Shown: piece by piece, positions 45,297 through 56,379 of the stretch
Numbering within the stretch: position 1 is the stretch's first letter
Layout of the letters: each line of letters opens with the position of its first letter
Source: Listeria welshimeri serovar 6b str. SLCC5334
GTDB lineage: Bacteria > Bacillota > Bacilli > Lactobacillales > Listeriaceae
Direction of reading: 5' to 3'
Assembly (NCBI RefSeq): GCF_000060285.1
Contig: NC_008555.1
Coordinates: 1,364,001-1,428,000 of the forward strand
Length of the DNA: 64,000 nucleotides
Notes under the pieces: generated by a model
Database searches by the model: none
Told to the model about the DNA's origin: nothing
Seen by the model: only the letters and a program-made list of their open reading frames with translations
Program-made: the position numbers and the translations under genes

Positions 45297-47879
45297 ATGA
45301 CAGAATATACACCAATGATTAAGCAATACTTGGAAATCAAAGATAAATATCAAGATGCTTTCTTATTTTTCCGTTTAGGAGATTTTTATGAAATGTTTTT
45401 TGAGGATGCACTCAATGCTTCTCAAATTTTAGAAATTACATTAACAGGTCGTGAAGGTGGAACAAAAGAAAAAATACCAATGTGCGGCGTTCCTTATCAT
45501 TCGGCGAGTGGTTATATTGACACGTTAATTGAAAAAGGATATAAAGTAGCCATTTGTGAGCAAGTAGAGGATCCTAAAACGACCAAAGGCATGGTGAAGC
45601 GTGAAGTAGTGCAATTAATTTCACCTGGAACTGTCATGGATGAACGTGGCTTAAAAGCGAAAGAAAATAACTATATCGCCTCGCTTTATTGCTACGAAGG
45701 AAAAGAATATGGTTTTGCTTATTCTGATTTATCTACAGGTGAATTAAAATCAACCGTTATTGAAGCTAGTGAAGATCGTTTAATTAACGAACTAACAACA
45801 CTTTCGACAAGAGAATTAATTGTTTCGGAATCAGAAAAAACAGTGCTTTCAGATGTGATGAAGGAGCAACTTGGCTTAACTTTTTCCGTGCATGAAGAGG
45901 ATACAATTCCTTCTGAAAACGAAAAATTAGTTACTCGTCATATGTCCCTATCAGAAAAACGGGCCATTGGTAAATTACTGCATTATTTAAAAGAAACTCA
46001 AAAGCGGGATTTAGGACATTTACAACAAGCTGTACATTATGAAACTAGTAACTATATGAAAATGGATTATTATTCCAAACGCAATTTAGAACTAGCGGAG
46101 TCCATTCGTGGAAAAGGACGTCAAGGTACACTATTATGGCTATTAGATAATACACAAACAGCTATGGGTGGAAGGATGCTTAAACAATGGATTGATCGTC
46201 CTTTAATAGACCGCAAGAAAATCATCGAACGTCAAAACGATGTTAGCGAATTAATGGCAAACTTTTTTGAGCGCCTAGAATTAGTAGAAAACTTGAAAAA
46301 TGTCTATGACTTAGAACGCCTTGCTGGTCGAGTCGCATACGGTAATGTGAATGCCCGTGATTTAATTCAACTGCGGAATTCGTTATACCAAATTCCGCGT
46401 ATTCGAGCGACTTTATTATCAATGAATAGTAAGAGCTTGACTGAACTAGCTAACCAATTGGATCCATGCGAACAATTGACGGAAAAATTGGAAGAAGCCA
46501 TTATGGATTCTGCACCAATTTCGATTCGTGAAGGCGGGATTATAAAGGATGGCTATAATAGCCAATTAGATACGTATCGTGATGCAAGCCGCAATGGAAA
46601 AACATGGATTGCGGAATTAGAACGTAAAGAACGTGAACTAACGGGCATTAAAACGATGAAGGTAGGCTTTAATCGGGTATTTGGATACTATATTGAAGTT
46701 ACCCGAGCAAACACGCATTTGCTCCCAGAAGGCCGCTATGAACGCAAGCAGACCCTAACAAATGCAGAACGTTATATTACTCCTGAACTAAAAGAAAAAG
46801 AAAAGCTCATTTTAGATGCAGAAGAAAAAAGTATGGAATTAGAATATCTATTATTTACTGAAGTACGCGAAATGGTAAAAGACTACATAGAGCGCCTACA
46901 AAAATTAGCAAAATCTGTCAGCGAAATTGATTGTTTGCAAAGTTTTGCGGATATTAGTGAGAAAAATCATTTCATTCGTCCGACATTAAGTGAAGATGGG
47001 TCACTACATGTAAAGCAAGGCCGTCACCCGGTAGTGGAAAAAGTAATGGGAGCGCAGAGCTATGTAGCTAATGACTGTGACTTGGATGAAAATCGTGAAA
47101 TTCTTCTTATTACCGGCCCCAATATGTCAGGTAAAAGTACGTATATGCGCCAAGTAGCTCTAACTGCAATTTGTGCTCAAGTAGGATGCTTTGTTCCTGC
47201 TGAAGAAGCAACTTTACCAATTTTCGATCAAATTTTTACTAGAATTGGAGCAGCGGATGATTTAATTGCTGGACAAAGTACTTTCATGGTAGAGATGTTA
47301 GAAGCTCGAAACGCCATTGTCCATGCAACGAAAGATAGTTTAATATTATTTGATGAAATCGGTCGTGGAACTGCAACTTATGATGGTATGGCGCTTGCCC
47401 AAGCAATTATCGAGTATATCCATGAAAACGTCCATGCTAAAACTCTATTTTCCACCCATTACCATGAACTAACAGACCTTGAAAAAGAACTACGTGGTCT
47501 ACAAAATATACATGTTAGCGCAGTGGAAGAAAACGGAAAAGTAGTCTTTCTTCATAAAATTAAAGAAGGACCAGCTGATAAAAGTTATGGTATTCATGTC
47601 GCTGAGTTAGCCGAATTACCGAAGTCTTTGATTGAGCGTGCAAGCCGTATTTTAGAACAATTAGAAAATGAGAACAAAAAAATAATTATTACTAATGAGA
47701 AACAACCAGAAGAAATTCATGAAGAAGTGCAATTATCCATGTTCCCAGTGGAACCGGAGAAAAAAACATCTTCTAAAGAAACAAAACTAATAAAAGAAAT
47801 TGCATCGATGAATATTATGCAAATGACACCCATGGACGCAATGAACAAGCTATACGAGCTTCAAAGCAAAATCCATTAA
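45297..47879 (+). CDS. mutS: DNA mismatch repair protein MutS
   Basis: An 860-residue MutS. The mismatch-reading Phe-x-Glu is in GDFYEMF (Phe30, Glu32). Connector, lever and clamp regions follow, then the ABC ATPase with Walker [10 protein letters not shown], Walker [17 protein letters not shown] and the helix-turn-helix dimer region. The C-terminal tail carries the beta-clamp-type motif region QLSMFP. It recognises mismatches and recruits MutL. It is followed 21 bases later by mutL. Confidence 0.97.
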   Translation: MTEYTPMIKQYLEIKDKYQDAFLFFRLGDFYEMFFEDALNASQILEITLTGREGGTKEKIPMCGVPYHSASGYIDTLIEKGYKVAICEQVEDPKTTKGMVKREVVQLISPGTVMDERGLKAKENNYIASLYCYEGKEYGFAYSDLSTGELKSTVIEASEDRLINELTTLSTRELIVSESEKTVLSDVMKEQLGLTFSVHEEDTIPSENEKLVTRHMSLSEKRAIGKLLHYLKETQKRDLGHLQQAVHYETSNYMKMDYYSKRNLELAESIRGKGRQGTLLWLLDNTQTAMGGRMLKQWIDRPLIDRKKIIERQNDVSELMANFFERLELVENLKNVYDLERLAGRVAYGNVNARDLIQLRNSLYQIPRIRATLLSMNSKSLTELANQLDPCEQLTEKLEEAIMDSAPISIREGGIIKDGYNSQLDTYRDASRNGKTWIAELERKERELTGIKTMKVGFNRVFGYYIEVTRANTHLLPEGRYERKQTLTNAERYITPELKEKEKLILDAEEKSMELEYLLFTEVREMVKDYIERLQKLAKSVSEIDCLQSFADISEKNHFIRPTLSEDGSLHVKQGRHPVVEKVMGAQSYVANDCDLDENREILLITGPNMSGKSTYMRQVALTAICAQVGCFVPAEEATLPIFDQIFTRIGAADDLIAGQSTFMVEMLEARNAIVHATKDSLILFDEIGRGTATYDGMALAQAIIEYIHENVHAKTLFSTHYHELTDLEKELRGLQNIHVSAVEENGKVVFLHKIKEGPADKSYGIHVAELAELPKSLIERASRILEQLENENKKIIITNEKQPEEIHEEVQLSMFPVEPEKKTSSKETKLIKEIASMNIMQMTPMDAMNKLYELQSKIH

Positions 47880-47900
47880 AAGAGAAAGGCGGGTTTTTGA

Positions 47901-49712
47901 ATGGCTAAACATATTGTTGAATTAACCGATGCTTTATCCAATAAAATAGCGGCGGGAGAAGTTGTAGAAAGACCTGCTTCTGTTGTTAAAGAATTAGTAG
48001 AAAATGCCATTGACGCAGGGAGCACCGTTATCGATATTTTGGTGGAAGAAGCGGGATTAAATAAAATTACAATTATTGATAACGGTAGTGGTATTGAAGA
48101 AGAAGATGTTGCAACCGCATTTCTACGCCACGCCACAAGTAAAATCAAAAATGAAGCAGATTTATTCCGTGTGCATACACTAGGTTTCCGCGGTGAAGCT
48201 TTACCTAGTATAGCTTCGGTTTCCCATTTATCCATGGAAACCTCTACTGGCGAAACAAAGGGAACGACTATTTCCCTTGAGGGCGGAAAAATCATGGAGC
48301 AAAAAAGCGGCCATGCCAGAAAAGGAACGCAAATCGAAGTTTCGCAACTATTCTTTAATACACCAGCTCGATTAAAATACTTAAAAAGTTTACCAACGGA
48401 ACTTGGAAATATTACCGACATTTTAAATCGACTTGCCTTAGCACATCCGGATATTAGTTTCCGCTTTTCGCATAACGGAAAACCTTTACTACAAACAAAT
48501 GGTAATGGTGATTTGCGACAAGTCATTGCAGCTATTTATGGCGTTTCAATTGCTCGGAAATCAATTCCAGTGAAAGCAGAGTCACTCGATTTTAACATTT
48601 CAGGATACGCTGTGTTGCCAGAAGTGAATCGTTCTAATCGTAACTATATCTCGACCATTATTAATGGCCGCTTTATCAAAAATTTTGCATTAGTTAAAGC
48701 AATTCAAGAAGGATATCACACACTTCTACCTATTGGGCGTTTTCCAATTATCGTTTTACAAATTGAAATGGATCCAATTATTGTAGATGTCAATGTTCAT
48801 CCTGCAAAATTAGAAGTTCGTTTGAGTAAAGAAAAAGAACTTGGCCAGCTCATTAGTCAAATGATTAAAGAGGCTTTTCATCAATTGCAATTAATACCAG
48901 ATGGAGAAGTTTCGAAAAAACAAAAAGAGCAACAAAAATCTGAACAAATTCAGATGTCATTTGAAGAAAATAAGCTACCAAAAGAAACACCAACACTTTT
49001 CTCCAAACCGAATGTCCCAGAATATGTTCCTTCTGATGAAGATACATCTCGAGAAGACGATTTTATTTTAGAAACACTGCCTACTTATGATTCAAAAATT
49101 CAACCTGAACAAGCAGAAGAGCCAAAAGAACGGATTCCTAAAATGTATCCAATTGGTCAAATGCATGCAACCTATATCTTTGCTCAAAACGAAAATGGTT
49201 TGTATATTATTGACCAACATGCCGCACAGGAACGGATTAAATATGAATTTTATCGGGAGAAAATTGGCGAAGTAAGCCGCGAACTGCAAGAATTACTAGT
49301 ACCAATCGTCTTAGAATTCCCAACAGATGAATATGTTCGTTTGGAAGAACAAAAAACAAAATTAGAAGAAGTTGGTGTTTTTCTTGAAAACTTCGGACAA
49401 AATAGCTTTATTATCCGTGCACATCCAACTTGGTTTCCAAAAAATCAAGAAGAGGAAATGTTGCGGGAAATTATCGATGAAGCACTTTCGGCGCCGAGTA
49501 TCAGCATTCATAAGTTAAGAGAAGATACAGCGATTATGATGAGTTGCAAAAAATCAATTAAAGCAAATCACTATTTGACTATGCAAGATATGGAAGCTTT
49601 GCTTGATACACTGAGAGAAGCAAGCGATCCATTCACATGTCCCCATGGTCGTCCTGTTATTATTCAATATTCGACTTACGAACTGGAAAAAATGTTTAAA
49701 CGCGTAATGTAA
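47901..49712 (+). CDS. mutL: DNA mismatch repair protein MutL (endonuclease type)
   Basis: A 603-residue MutL. The GHKL ATPase is N-terminal ([32 protein letters not shown]), a variable linker follows (about 330-415), and the C-terminal endonuclease domain has [12 protein letters not shown] (the DQHA(X)2E(X)4E motif), [10 protein letters not shown] and CPHGRPV. These metal-binding motifs mark MutL of organisms lacking MutH, which nick the new strand themselves. It is in an operon with mutS. Confidence 0.97.
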   Translation: MAKHIVELTDALSNKIAAGEVVERPASVVKELVENAIDAGSTVIDILVEEAGLNKITIIDNGSGIEEEDVATAFLRHATSKIKNEADLFRVHTLGFRGEALPSIASVSHLSMETSTGETKGTTISLEGGKIMEQKSGHARKGTQIEVSQLFFNTPARLKYLKSLPTELGNITDILNRLALAHPDISFRFSHNGKPLLQTNGNGDLRQVIAAIYGVSIARKSIPVKAESLDFNISGYAVLPEVNRSNRNYISTIINGRFIKNFALVKAIQEGYHTLLPIGRFPIIVLQIEMDPIIVDVNVHPAKLEVRLSKEKELGQLISQMIKEAFHQLQLIPDGEVSKKQKEQQKSEQIQMSFEENKLPKETPTLFSKPNVPEYVPSDEDTSREDDFILETLPTYDSKIQPEQAEEPKERIPKMYPIGQMHATYIFAQNENGLYIIDQHAAQERIKYEFYREKIGEVSRELQELLVPIVLEFPTDEYVRLEEQKTKLEEVGVFLENFGQNSFIIRAHPTWFPKNQEEEMLREIIDEALSAPSISIHKLREDTAIMMSCKKSIKANHYLTMQDMEALLDTLREASDPFTCPHGRPVIIQYSTYELEKMFKRVM

Positions 49713-49728
49713 AAGAGGAGGAATATCA

Positions 49729-50277
49729 TTGGAGTTACCATTCTCTGGTCAACCGATCATCCCAGCAGCGCACAATCAAAAAGATATGGAAAAAATATTA
49801 GAACTAGATTTAACTTACATGGTTATGTTGGAAACACACGTCGCGCAACTTAAATCTTTAGTCAAGTACGCGCAAGCTGCCGGTAAGAAAGTGCTCTTAC
49901 ATGCTGATTTAGTCAATGGTTTAAAAAATGATGACTATGCTATTGATTTTTTATGTAAGGAAATTCATCCAGATGGTATTATTTCGACAAGAGGTAATGC
50001 CATTATGAAGGCAAAACAACATAAAATGCTTGCCATCCAACGTTTATTTATGATTGATTCTAGTGCATATAACAAAGGCGTAGCTCTGATTCAAAAAGTT
50101 CAACCAGATTGCATTGAACTTTTACCTGGAATTATTCCAGAACAAGTACAAAAAATGACCCAAAAGCTGCATATTCCTGTTATTGCTGGTGGATTGATTG
50201 AAACACAAGAACAAATCGATCAAGTAATCGCAAGCGGAGCAGTTGCTGTAACCACATCGAATAAGCATTTATGGTAG
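49729..50277 (+). CDS. glpP: GlpP-family antiterminator / glycerol-3-phosphate responsive regulator
   Basis: A 182-residue GlpP family protein with a TIM-barrel-like fold. Features are HVAQLKSLVKYAQAAGKKVLLHADL, DGIISTRGNAIMKAKQHKMLAIQR, IELLPGIIPEQV and IAGGLIETQEQ. In Bacillus GlpP binds glycerol 3-phosphate and glp leader mRNA to prevent termination. No glp genes are adjacent, so it acts in trans. The start is TTG 49729, 16 bases after mutL with AAGAGGAGG, so it is translated from the mutSL transcript. Confidence 0.9.
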   Translation: MELPFSGQPIIPAAHNQKDMEKILELDLTYMVMLETHVAQLKSLVKYAQAAGKKVLLHADLVNGLKNDDYAIDFLCKEIHPDGIISTRGNAIMKAKQHKMLAIQRLFMIDSSAYNKGVALIQKVQPDCIELLPGIIPEQVQKMTQKLHIPVIAGGLIETQEQIDQVIASGAVAVTTSNKHLW

Positions 50278-50283
50278 AAGCTT

Positions 50284-50320
50284 AAGCTAAATCGTTTATA
50301 TAAAACGTTTTAGCTTTTTT
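50284..50320 (+). terminator. Terminator of mutSL-glpP
   Basis: AAGCTAAA-T-CGTTT / AAACG-T-TTTAGCTT, loop ATATA, T6. Confidence 0.9.
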
Positions 50321-50618
50321 TATGAAAAACAATGAAAACGCTATATAACTCGTGCAACCCTTGCGCTTCAAAGTGTTAAGCGTTTTCTAGCTGTTCTATA
50401 GGAATTTTCTACTTTCAAACTGTACCATAACAGAAAGGGTGGTCTTAAGTAATACAGCAAAAAAATAAAACTTAAAATTAAAACAAAATTAGAATGATAA
50501 CAAACTAAAAAAACAGCATAAACGCCTAATTCATGCTATTTTAAGTATAAAAGTCACAGAAAGTTCATAAAAAAGTTTGAAAAACATTGCACAAAACTGT
50601 AGCATTTTTTGTAGAATA

Positions 50619-50627
50619 TGTTATGAT
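50619..50627 (+). promoter_or_regulatory. Extended -10 promoter of pflB
   Basis: TGTTATGAT (TG plus -10 TATGAT at 50622-50627); the predicted leader is about 70 bases. No good -35, consistent with an activator-dependent or extended -10 promoter. Confidence 0.5.
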
Positions 50628-50703
50628 AACAGTGTAGTTTATTTATAAATTAGTTTGCTCAAAAAAGCACGCTCGAGATTGAACAATAAATGGAGGTTAT
50701 ATG

Positions 50704-52935
50704 ATGACTGAACAATGGTATGAATTCGCAGGTGGTAACTGGCAACAAGAAGTAGATGTACGTGACTTTATCTTAAAAAACTATCGCTTATATGACGGTG
50801 ACGACACATTCTTAGTTGGCCCAACCGAAGCAACAACAAAACTTTGGGATCAAGTAATGGACTTAACTAAACAAGAACGTGAAAACGGTGGCGTACTGGA
50901 TATGGATACCAAAATCGTTTCAACCATTACTTCACATGACCCAGGTTACTTAAACAAAGACTTAGAAAAAGTTGTCGGTGTTCAAACTGACGTACCGTTC
51001 AAACGCGCTTTACAACCATTTGGTGGAATCCGTATGGCAGAAGTAGCAGCTGAATCTTATGGTTTTAAAGTTGATGAAGAAATTAGTCATATTTTTTCTG
51101 AATACCGCAAAACGCATAACCAAGGTGTATTTGATGCTTATACAGCTGAAATGCGCGCAGCTCGTAAATCTGGCGTAATCACTGGTCTTCCAGATGCATA
51201 TGGCCGTGGCCGTATTATTGGTGACTACCGTCGTGTAGCACTTTATGGAGTAGATTTCTTAATTAAACAAAAGAAACAAGATTTAAACAATACAGGTTTA
51301 CGCACAATGAGTGATGACGTTATCCGTCAACGTGAAGAACTAAACGAACAAATCCGTGCTCTTGGCGAACTAAAAGTGCTAGGTGAAAAACATGGTTTCG
51401 ATCTTTCTCGCCCTGCTAAAACTGCACAAGAAGCTTTCCAATGGTTGTACCTTGGTTACTTAGCTGCAATTAAAGAACAAAATGGTGCTGCAATGAGTTT
51501 AGGTCGTACATCTACATTCCTTGATATTTATGTAGAACGTGATCTTCGCAATGGCTTAATCACTGAAGAAGAAGCGCAAGAAATTGTTGATCACTTCATC
51601 ATGAAATTACGTCTTGTGAAATTTGCTCGTACACCGGATTATAATGAATTATTCTCTGGAGATCCTACTTGGGTTACTGAATCCATTGGTGGTATTACGG
51701 AAGAAGGCGTTCCACTAGTAACGAAAAACTCCTTCCGTTTCTTACACACATTAGATAACTTAGGACCAGCTCCAGAACCAAACTTAACTGTACTTTGGTC
51801 TACTCAATTACCGTCTGGTTTCAAAAAATTCTGTGCTAAAATGTCTATCAAAACATCTGCTATTCAATATGAAAATGACGATGTTATGCGCCCTAAATGG
51901 GGTGACGATTACGCAATCGCTTGTTGTGTCTCTGCAATGCGTGTTGGTAAACAAATGCAATTCTTTGGTGCTCGTGCTAACCTTGCTAAAACACTTCTTT
52001 ATGCAATCAATGGTGGTATTGACGAAAAATCTAAAGCACAAGTTGGACCAGCTTACCGTCCAGTAGAAGGCGATGTATTAGATTACAAAGAAGTTATGGA
52101 AAAATATGATGCAATGATGGAATGGATTGCTGAACTTTACCTAAATACACTAAACGTAATTCACTATATGCACGATAAATATGCGTACGAACGTATCGAA
52201 ATGGCTTTACACGATACAGAAGTATTACGTACAATGGCAACTGGTATCGCTGGACTTTCTGTTGCAGCTGACTCCTTATCTGCTATTAAATATGCTACTG
52301 TTCGTCCAATTCGTGACGAAGACGGTATCGTCGTTGATTATGAAATCGAAGGCGACTATCCTAAATACGGAAACAATGATGACCGTGTTGATGAAATCGC
52401 AGTAGAGCTTCTAAAAACATTCATGACAAAAGTTAGAAAACATAAAACTTACCGTGATGCAGTTCATACAACTTCTGTTCTTACAATCACTTCTAACGTG
52501 GTTTATGGTAAGAAAACTGGTAACACACCAGACGGACGTCGTGCAGGTGAACCATTTGCACCAGGTGCGAACCCAATGCATGGCCGTGATACAAAAGGTG
52601 CTTTAGCTTCATTATCATCAGTTGCTAAACTTCCTTACGAATATGGTCAAGACGGTATTTCTAACACATTCTCTATCGTACCTAAAGCATTAGGTCGCGA
52701 AGACGAATCTCAAATCAATAATTTAGTGGCAATGCTCGATGGTTATTCTACAAAAATGGGACATCATTTAAACATCAACGTATTTAATCGTGATACATTA
52801 CTTGATGCGATGGATCACCCAGAAGAATACCCTCAATTAACTATCCGTGTTTCCGGATATGCAGTGAACTTCATTAAATTAACTCGTGAACAACAATTAG
52901 ATGTTATTCACCGTACAATGCACGAATCTATGTAA
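50704..52935 (+). CDS. pflB: Formate acetyltransferase (pyruvate formate-lyase)
   Basis: A 743-residue glycyl-radical enzyme splitting pyruvate with CoA into acetyl-CoA and formate under anaerobic conditions. The adjacent catalytic cysteines are Cys407-Cys408 (IACCVSAM), and the radical-bearing glycine is Gly718 in RVSGYAVNF. Both ATG 50701 and ATG 50704 are possible; GGAGG at 50692-50696 fits 50704 better, giving the family N-terminus [13 protein letters not shown]. Codon use is more biased than in its neighbours, as expected for a highly expressed gene. It is activated by PflA encoded downstream. Confidence 0.97.
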   Translation: MTEQWYEFAGGNWQQEVDVRDFILKNYRLYDGDDTFLVGPTEATTKLWDQVMDLTKQERENGGVLDMDTKIVSTITSHDPGYLNKDLEKVVGVQTDVPFKRALQPFGGIRMAEVAAESYGFKVDEEISHIFSEYRKTHNQGVFDAYTAEMRAARKSGVITGLPDAYGRGRIIGDYRRVALYGVDFLIKQKKQDLNNTGLRTMSDDVIRQREELNEQIRALGELKVLGEKHGFDLSRPAKTAQEAFQWLYLGYLAAIKEQNGAAMSLGRTSTFLDIYVERDLRNGLITEEEAQEIVDHFIMKLRLVKFARTPDYNELFSGDPTWVTESIGGITEEGVPLVTKNSFRFLHTLDNLGPAPEPNLTVLWSTQLPSGFKKFCAKMSIKTSAIQYENDDVMRPKWGDDYAIACCVSAMRVGKQMQFFGARANLAKTLLYAINGGIDEKSKAQVGPAYRPVEGDVLDYKEVMEKYDAMMEWIAELYLNTLNVIHYMHDKYAYERIEMALHDTEVLRTMATGIAGLSVAADSLSAIKYATVRPIRDEDGIVVDYEIEGDYPKYGNNDDRVDEIAVELLKTFMTKVRKHKTYRDAVHTTSVLTITSNVVYGKKTGNTPDGRRAGEPFAPGANPMHGRDTKGALASLSSVAKLPYEYGQDGISNTFSIVPKALGREDESQINNLVAMLDGYSTKMGHHLNINVFNRDTLLDAMDHPEEYPQLTIRVSGYAVNFIKLTREQQLDVIHRTMHESM

Positions 52936-52954
52936 TTATAGGCGAGAACGCTTC

Positions 52955-52990
52955 AACAAGGATTGCTCACCAGTAGCAATCCTTGTTATT
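52955..52990 (+). terminator. Hairpin between pflB and pflA
   Basis: AACAAGGATTGCT / AGCAATCCTTGTT with a 7-base loop, then only ATTT. Probably a partial terminator lowering pflA relative to pflB. Confidence 0.65.
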
Positions 52991-53011
52991 TAGGAAAGGA
53001 AGAGGAGAATT

Positions 53012-53758
53012 ATGACAGAGGTTTTAGGAAGAGTTCATTCAGTAGAAACAATGGGAACAGTAGACGGTCCAGGTATCCGTTTTATCGTTTTTATGCAGGG
53101 GTGTTTGCTTCGTTGCCAATTTTGTCATAATCCCGATACTTGGAAAATTGGTACTGGCACAGAACGTTCTGCGCAAAATGTATTCAACGAAGCGATTAAA
53201 TATAAAGAGTTTTGGGATGCATCAGGTGGTGGTGTTACAGTTAGTGGTGGTGAACCTTTACTTCAAGTAGATTTCCTAATTGAGTTTTTCACGCTATGTA
53301 AAAAAGCAGGTGTCCATACAACAATCGACTCTTGTGGTGGTTGTTTCACACGTGATCCTGAGTTTATCGAGAAATTGGACCGATTGATGGAAGTAACAGA
53401 TTTAATTTTACTTGATATTAAACAAATTAACCCAGAAAAACATTTAAAACTGACTACAAAATCTAATGCACCAATTATTGATTTTGCTCACTATTTGCGT
53501 GATAAAGAGCAACCGATTTGGATTAGACATGTACTAATTCCAACTAAAACCGATGATCCTGAAGATTTAACAAAGCTTCATGAATTCATTCAAACACTTC
53601 CAAATGTAAAACAAGTGGATGTACTTCCATACCATACAATGGGAGTTTATAAATGGAAAGAAATGGGCATTCGTTATCCTTTAGAAGGTATCGAAGCACC
53701 AGAAGAAGAAGTGGTAGCTTTGGCTAATAAGATTTTAGAAACAAGTAGTTATAAATAG
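53012..53758 (+). CDS. pflA: Pyruvate formate-lyase activating enzyme
   Basis: A 248-residue radical SAM enzyme. The iron-sulfur cluster motif CxxxCxxC is Cys31-Cys35-Cys38 (GCLLRCQFCHNPD); the SAM-binding SGGEPLLQ and DSCGGC follow. It creates the glycyl radical on Gly718 of PflB using SAM and flavodoxin. GGAAAGGAAGAGGAG precedes the ATG. Transcribed with pflB through the weak hairpin. Confidence 0.96.
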   Translation: MTEVLGRVHSVETMGTVDGPGIRFIVFMQGCLLRCQFCHNPDTWKIGTGTERSAQNVFNEAIKYKEFWDASGGGVTVSGGEPLLQVDFLIEFFTLCKKAGVHTTIDSCGGCFTRDPEFIEKLDRLMEVTDLILLDIKQINPEKHLKLTTKSNAPIIDFAHYLRDKEQPIWIRHVLIPTKTDDPEDLTKLHEFIQTLPNVKQVDVLPYHTMGVYKWKEMGIRYPLEGIEAPEEEVVALANKILETSSYK

Positions 53759-53795
53759 TAAAAACCGGCGAATCCTAAATTCGCCGGTTTTTTTA
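53759..53795. terminator. Bidirectional terminator between pflA and ladR
   Basis: AAAACCGGCGAAT / ATTCGCCGGTTTT with a 5-base loop and T7; it ends at the ladR stop codon. Confidence 0.9.
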
Positions 53796-54323
53796 TAGTA
53801 TTTTATACATTTCTTCGCACCATCTTAGTTCTGTTTGAATCAAATCTAATCGTCTTGCATACACTTGATAAGACATGTTTTTTAACTTGTCTTGTTTGGT
53901 TTTTAAATCAAATAATTTGGCAAAGTGGTCAAGCGTTTCTTCAATTAATCCTAATTGTTCTTTTAAGTAGCGCTCTCTTTCTTGAATAAGTCCTTTAGTT
54001 CTAGTGTTATTTAGCCAATCTAATTGTATTTTCGTTGTAAATTCATCTCGGGTTACAGGTATTTTAAGTGGAGTTTCTGACCATTCAAGCAAAGAATCTA
54101 AACCAGATTGAGTGATAGTATAGACTTTTTTATCAGGCTTTTTATTTTGGGAATGTTTATGTACAACCAACAAACCTGCTTTTTCTAGCTTAGATAAAGA
54201 AGGGTAGATTTGGCTGTGATGTGTATTTTGCATAATTCGAAGCCGATTTGCTAACTCATAACCACTTGATGCTTCACGAGCAATCATTTGTAATAAAGTA
54301 TATTCTAGTACATTTGGGATCAT
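53793..54323 (-). CDS. ladR: PadR-family repressor LadR
   Basis: A 176-residue PadR-type regulator: N-terminal winged helix (about 1-80; LEYTLLQMIAREASSGYELANRL, HHSQIYPSLSKLEKAGLL) and a C-terminal helical dimerisation domain with a coiled coil (about 95-176). The position divergent from the efflux gene matches LadR, the described repressor of MdrL in L. monocytogenes. It probably also represses itself through the shared operator at 54385-54420. Confidence 0.92.
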   Translation of the reverse strand: MIPNVLEYTLLQMIAREASSGYELANRLRIMQNTHHSQIYPSLSKLEKAGLLVVHKHSQNKKPDKKVYTITQSGLDSLLEWSETPLKIPVTRDEFTTKIQLDWLNNTRTKGLIQERERYLKEQLGLIEETLDHFAKLFDLKTKQDKLKNMSYQVYARRLDLIQTELRWCEEMYKIL

Positions 54324-54355
54324 ACAACAGCACCTCTAAATTTCTATTTAACCTT

Positions 54356-54384
54356 ATTGTAAGCGATAAACATCAATAAGTAAA
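54356..54384 (-). promoter_or_regulatory. Promoter of ladR
   Basis: Minus strand: -35 TTTACT (54384-54379), 17 bases, -10 TACAAT (54361-54356). Its -35 abuts the inverted-repeat operator. Confidence 0.55.
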
Positions 54385-54420
54385 ATATTTACATATGTAA
54401 TAAATTATATATGTAAATAT
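54385..54420. promoter_or_regulatory. LadR operator: perfect 12-bp inverted repeat
   Basis: ATATTTACATAT (54385-54396) and ATATGTAAATAT (54409-54420), separated by 12 bases, are perfect reverse complements. It lies between the divergent ladR and mdrL promoters and touches the -35 of both. The ATGT/ACAT half-sites agree with PadR-family operators. Confidence 0.8.
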
Positions 54421-54448
54421 TGACATTAGTATTTATCAAGCGTAATAT
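54420..54448 (+). promoter_or_regulatory. Promoter of mdrL
   Basis: -35 TTGACA (54420-54425), 17 bases, -10 TAATAT (54443-54448). Confidence 0.72.
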
Positions 54449-54489
54449 AATAATTGAGTTTTATTTGGAAAGGGAAGTGTAGTTGTATT

Positions 54490-55683
54490 ATGATAACAGA
54501 CAAGGAAATGAATACAGGGAAATGGATTACTGCAGCAGCTAGTTTGCTCGCATTTATGGGAATAGGGGTAGTTGATCCACTTTTACCTTCTATAGCAGAA
54601 AGTATTGGGGCATCGCATTCTCAAGTAGAAATGTTGTTTACTGCTTATATTTTTACCATGGCGATTATGATGATTCCGATTGGTATAGTTGCAGGGAAAT
54701 TAGGGGATAAAAAGCTAATTGTTATCGGACTTTTTATTGTTACTATTTTTGCGTTATTATGTGGATTGTCAGATACAATTGGGGCGCTTTCAATTTTTCG
54801 TGCTGGTTGGGGATTTGGTAATTCGATGTTTATGGCTACAGCAATGACAATGCTTATTGCTTTATCAGAGACGCCAGGACATGCAATTGGTATTTATGAA
54901 GCTTCTATGGGGCTTGGAATGGCTTTTGGACCTTTGCTAGGTGGTATTTTAGGTAATATATCATGGCGTTATCCATTTTTTGCAACAGCTTGTTTAATTT
55001 TTATTGCATTTTTACTTATTTTATTTAAGGTGAAAGAACCTAAGAAGGTTGTGCAAGCTCCAACTGAAAAAAATGAAGTTGCCATTAAACAAATGTTACA
55101 TTTATTTAAATATCGACCATTTTTGCAAATTGCATTTAGTGGCATGTTTTACTATTATTGTTTCTTTACTATACTAGCTTATTCACCACTCGTTCTTGGA
55201 TTATCAGCTATTCAAATCGGTTTTGTATTTTTCGCTTGGGGACTTTGTCTAGCACTTGGTTCTGCCAAAATTTCTCACGCACTAGAATTTCGATTTAATA
55301 GCAAACAAATACTTAAGGGTTCCTTACTTGCTTGTGCGGTAATTTTAGCCTTGCTTGGTTTTATTGATAATACAGCAGTTGATATTGGTTTAATCGTTAT
55401 TTCTGGACTAATTTTAGGAATAAATAATGCTTTATTTACAACAACTGTTATGGAACATTCACCATATGCAAGAAGTGTCACTAGTGGCGCATATAACTTT
55501 GTGCGTTGGTTGGGTGCAGCATTTGCACCGCTTTGCTCTGGATTACTCAGTGAAGCATTTGGGCTGAAAATGCCATTTATTGTTGCTAGTGTTATTTGTT
55601 TAGCTGGTATGGGTTTACTCTTCATTAAATTAAAGCCAGCACATTTTACCTTACAACAATCGACTTCAGTAAAAAGTGAATAA
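54490..55683 (+). CDS. mdrL: MFS multidrug efflux transporter MdrL
   Basis: A 397-residue major facilitator with 12 predicted membrane helices. The loop 2-3 motif A reads GKLGDKKLIVIG, and motif C is near GIYEASMGLGMAFGPLLGG, typical of drug:proton antiporters. MdrL exports macrolides, cefotaxime, heavy metals, ethidium and quaternary ammonium compounds in L. monocytogenes. The frame is open from 54454; the ribosome-binding stretch GGAAAGGGAAG before 54478 supports ATG 54490 (ATG 54505 also possible). Controlled by LadR. Confidence 0.9.
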   Translation: MITDKEMNTGKWITAAASLLAFMGIGVVDPLLPSIAESIGASHSQVEMLFTAYIFTMAIMMIPIGIVAGKLGDKKLIVIGLFIVTIFALLCGLSDTIGALSIFRAGWGFGNSMFMATAMTMLIALSETPGHAIGIYEASMGLGMAFGPLLGGILGNISWRYPFFATACLIFIAFLLILFKVKEPKKVVQAPTEKNEVAIKQMLHLFKYRPFLQIAFSGMFYYYCFFTILAYSPLVLGLSAIQIGFVFFAWGLCLALGSAKISHALEFRFNSKQILKGSLLACAVILALLGFIDNTAVDIGLIVISGLILGINNALFTTTVMEHSPYARSVTSGAYNFVRWLGAAFAPLCSGLLSEAFGLKMPFIVASVICLAGMGLLFIKLKPAHFTLQQSTSVKSE

Positions 55684-55692
55684 AATCAAAGT

Positions 55693-55720
55693 GGCTGAGT
55701 AATTTACTCAGTCTTTTTTT
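55693..55720 (+). terminator. Terminator of mdrL
   Basis: GGCTGAGT / ACTCAGTC, loop AATTT, T7. Confidence 0.85.
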
Positions 55721-55762
55721 ATGTTAAGAATTAATTATTTAACGTTTATCATTAAAAATATA

Positions 55763-55792
55763 TTGACACGAACTATTATTTATAGGTATAAT
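55763..55792 (+). promoter_or_regulatory. Promoter of the DUF2975-XRE pair
   Basis: -35 TTGACA (55763-55768), 18 bases, -10 TATAAT (55787-55792). Confidence 0.75.
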
Positions 55793-55815
55793 CAAGAAAA
55801 AAGGGAGAGATTCAC

Positions 55816-56364
55816 ATGAAACTAAAACGTTTACAAAAAATGAGTTCATTTCTGCATGTTGTACTTAAAATTTTATCGGTAAGTTCAGTGGTAATAGCAA
55901 TAATCGTCTTTTTTATGAAATTATTTAATAGCAAAAATATAATAATGAACAAGTTGGAATCAGATACTATTTTTTATTTTCAAACAGAATTTTTTGCCAT
56001 TCCAGATAATCAGCAGTATATTCAAACGGAGCAGTGGATTTTAGTTGGTGTTGCCATTTTTACTTGTATTTTAATCGCGTGGCTACTATGGATTGCTAGT
56101 CTGATTTTTAAGGACTTATCAACTGGATTTACGCCTTTCAGTGAGATTGAAATCAATAGATTGCGGAAAATTGCAGGCTTATTACTAATTTATGCCTTAG
56201 CTCCACAAATATTGTATTCTGTTTTGCATACCATACTAATACCGGGTTATAGTTTTACTTTTGGACTGAACATGTCATTTTTCTTTGCAATTATTTTTTA
56301 TTGTTTAACAGAGATATTTCGTTATGGGGCGTTGTTGCAAAAAGAATCAGATGAAACTTTATGA
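55816..56364 (+). CDS. DUF2975 family membrane protein
   Basis: A 182-residue protein with four predicted membrane helices (about 10-34, 74-97, 118-141, 150-172) and a conserved FKDLSTGFTPFSEIEINRLRKIAG loop before the third, a hallmark of DUF2975. These proteins occur next to a small Cro/C1-type regulator, as here. The function is unknown; sensing or sequestration of the regulator at the membrane is an inference. AAAGGGAGAG precedes the ATG. Confidence 0.82.
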   Translation: MKLKRLQKMSSFLHVVLKILSVSSVVIAIIVFFMKLFNSKNIIMNKLESDTIFYFQTEFFAIPDNQQYIQTEQWILVGVAIFTCILIAWLLWIASLIFKDLSTGFTPFSEIEINRLRKIAGLLLIYALAPQILYSVLHTILIPGYSFTFGLNMSFFFAIIFYCLTEIFRYGALLQKESDETL

Positions 56365-56379
56365 ATGGGGCGAAAAATG

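Larger units (their letters stand above)
50278..50703. other. glpP-pflB regulatory region
   Basis: The region holds the glpP terminator, two imperfect cre-like sequences (ATGAAAACGCTATAT at 50332-50346 and TTAAGCGTTTTC around 50376-50387), an AT-rich stretch with a weak AGCAT/ATGCT hairpin near 50512-50540, and the pflB extended -10. I could not find a convincing Rex operator. No protein-coding frame is supported. Confidence 0.5.

Noticed and set aside
50560-50600. Rex-like TTTGAA...TGCACAA sequence before pflB
   Set aside because: The half-sites have three mismatches and the spacing is 6 rather than 4, so it does not fit the Rex operator.
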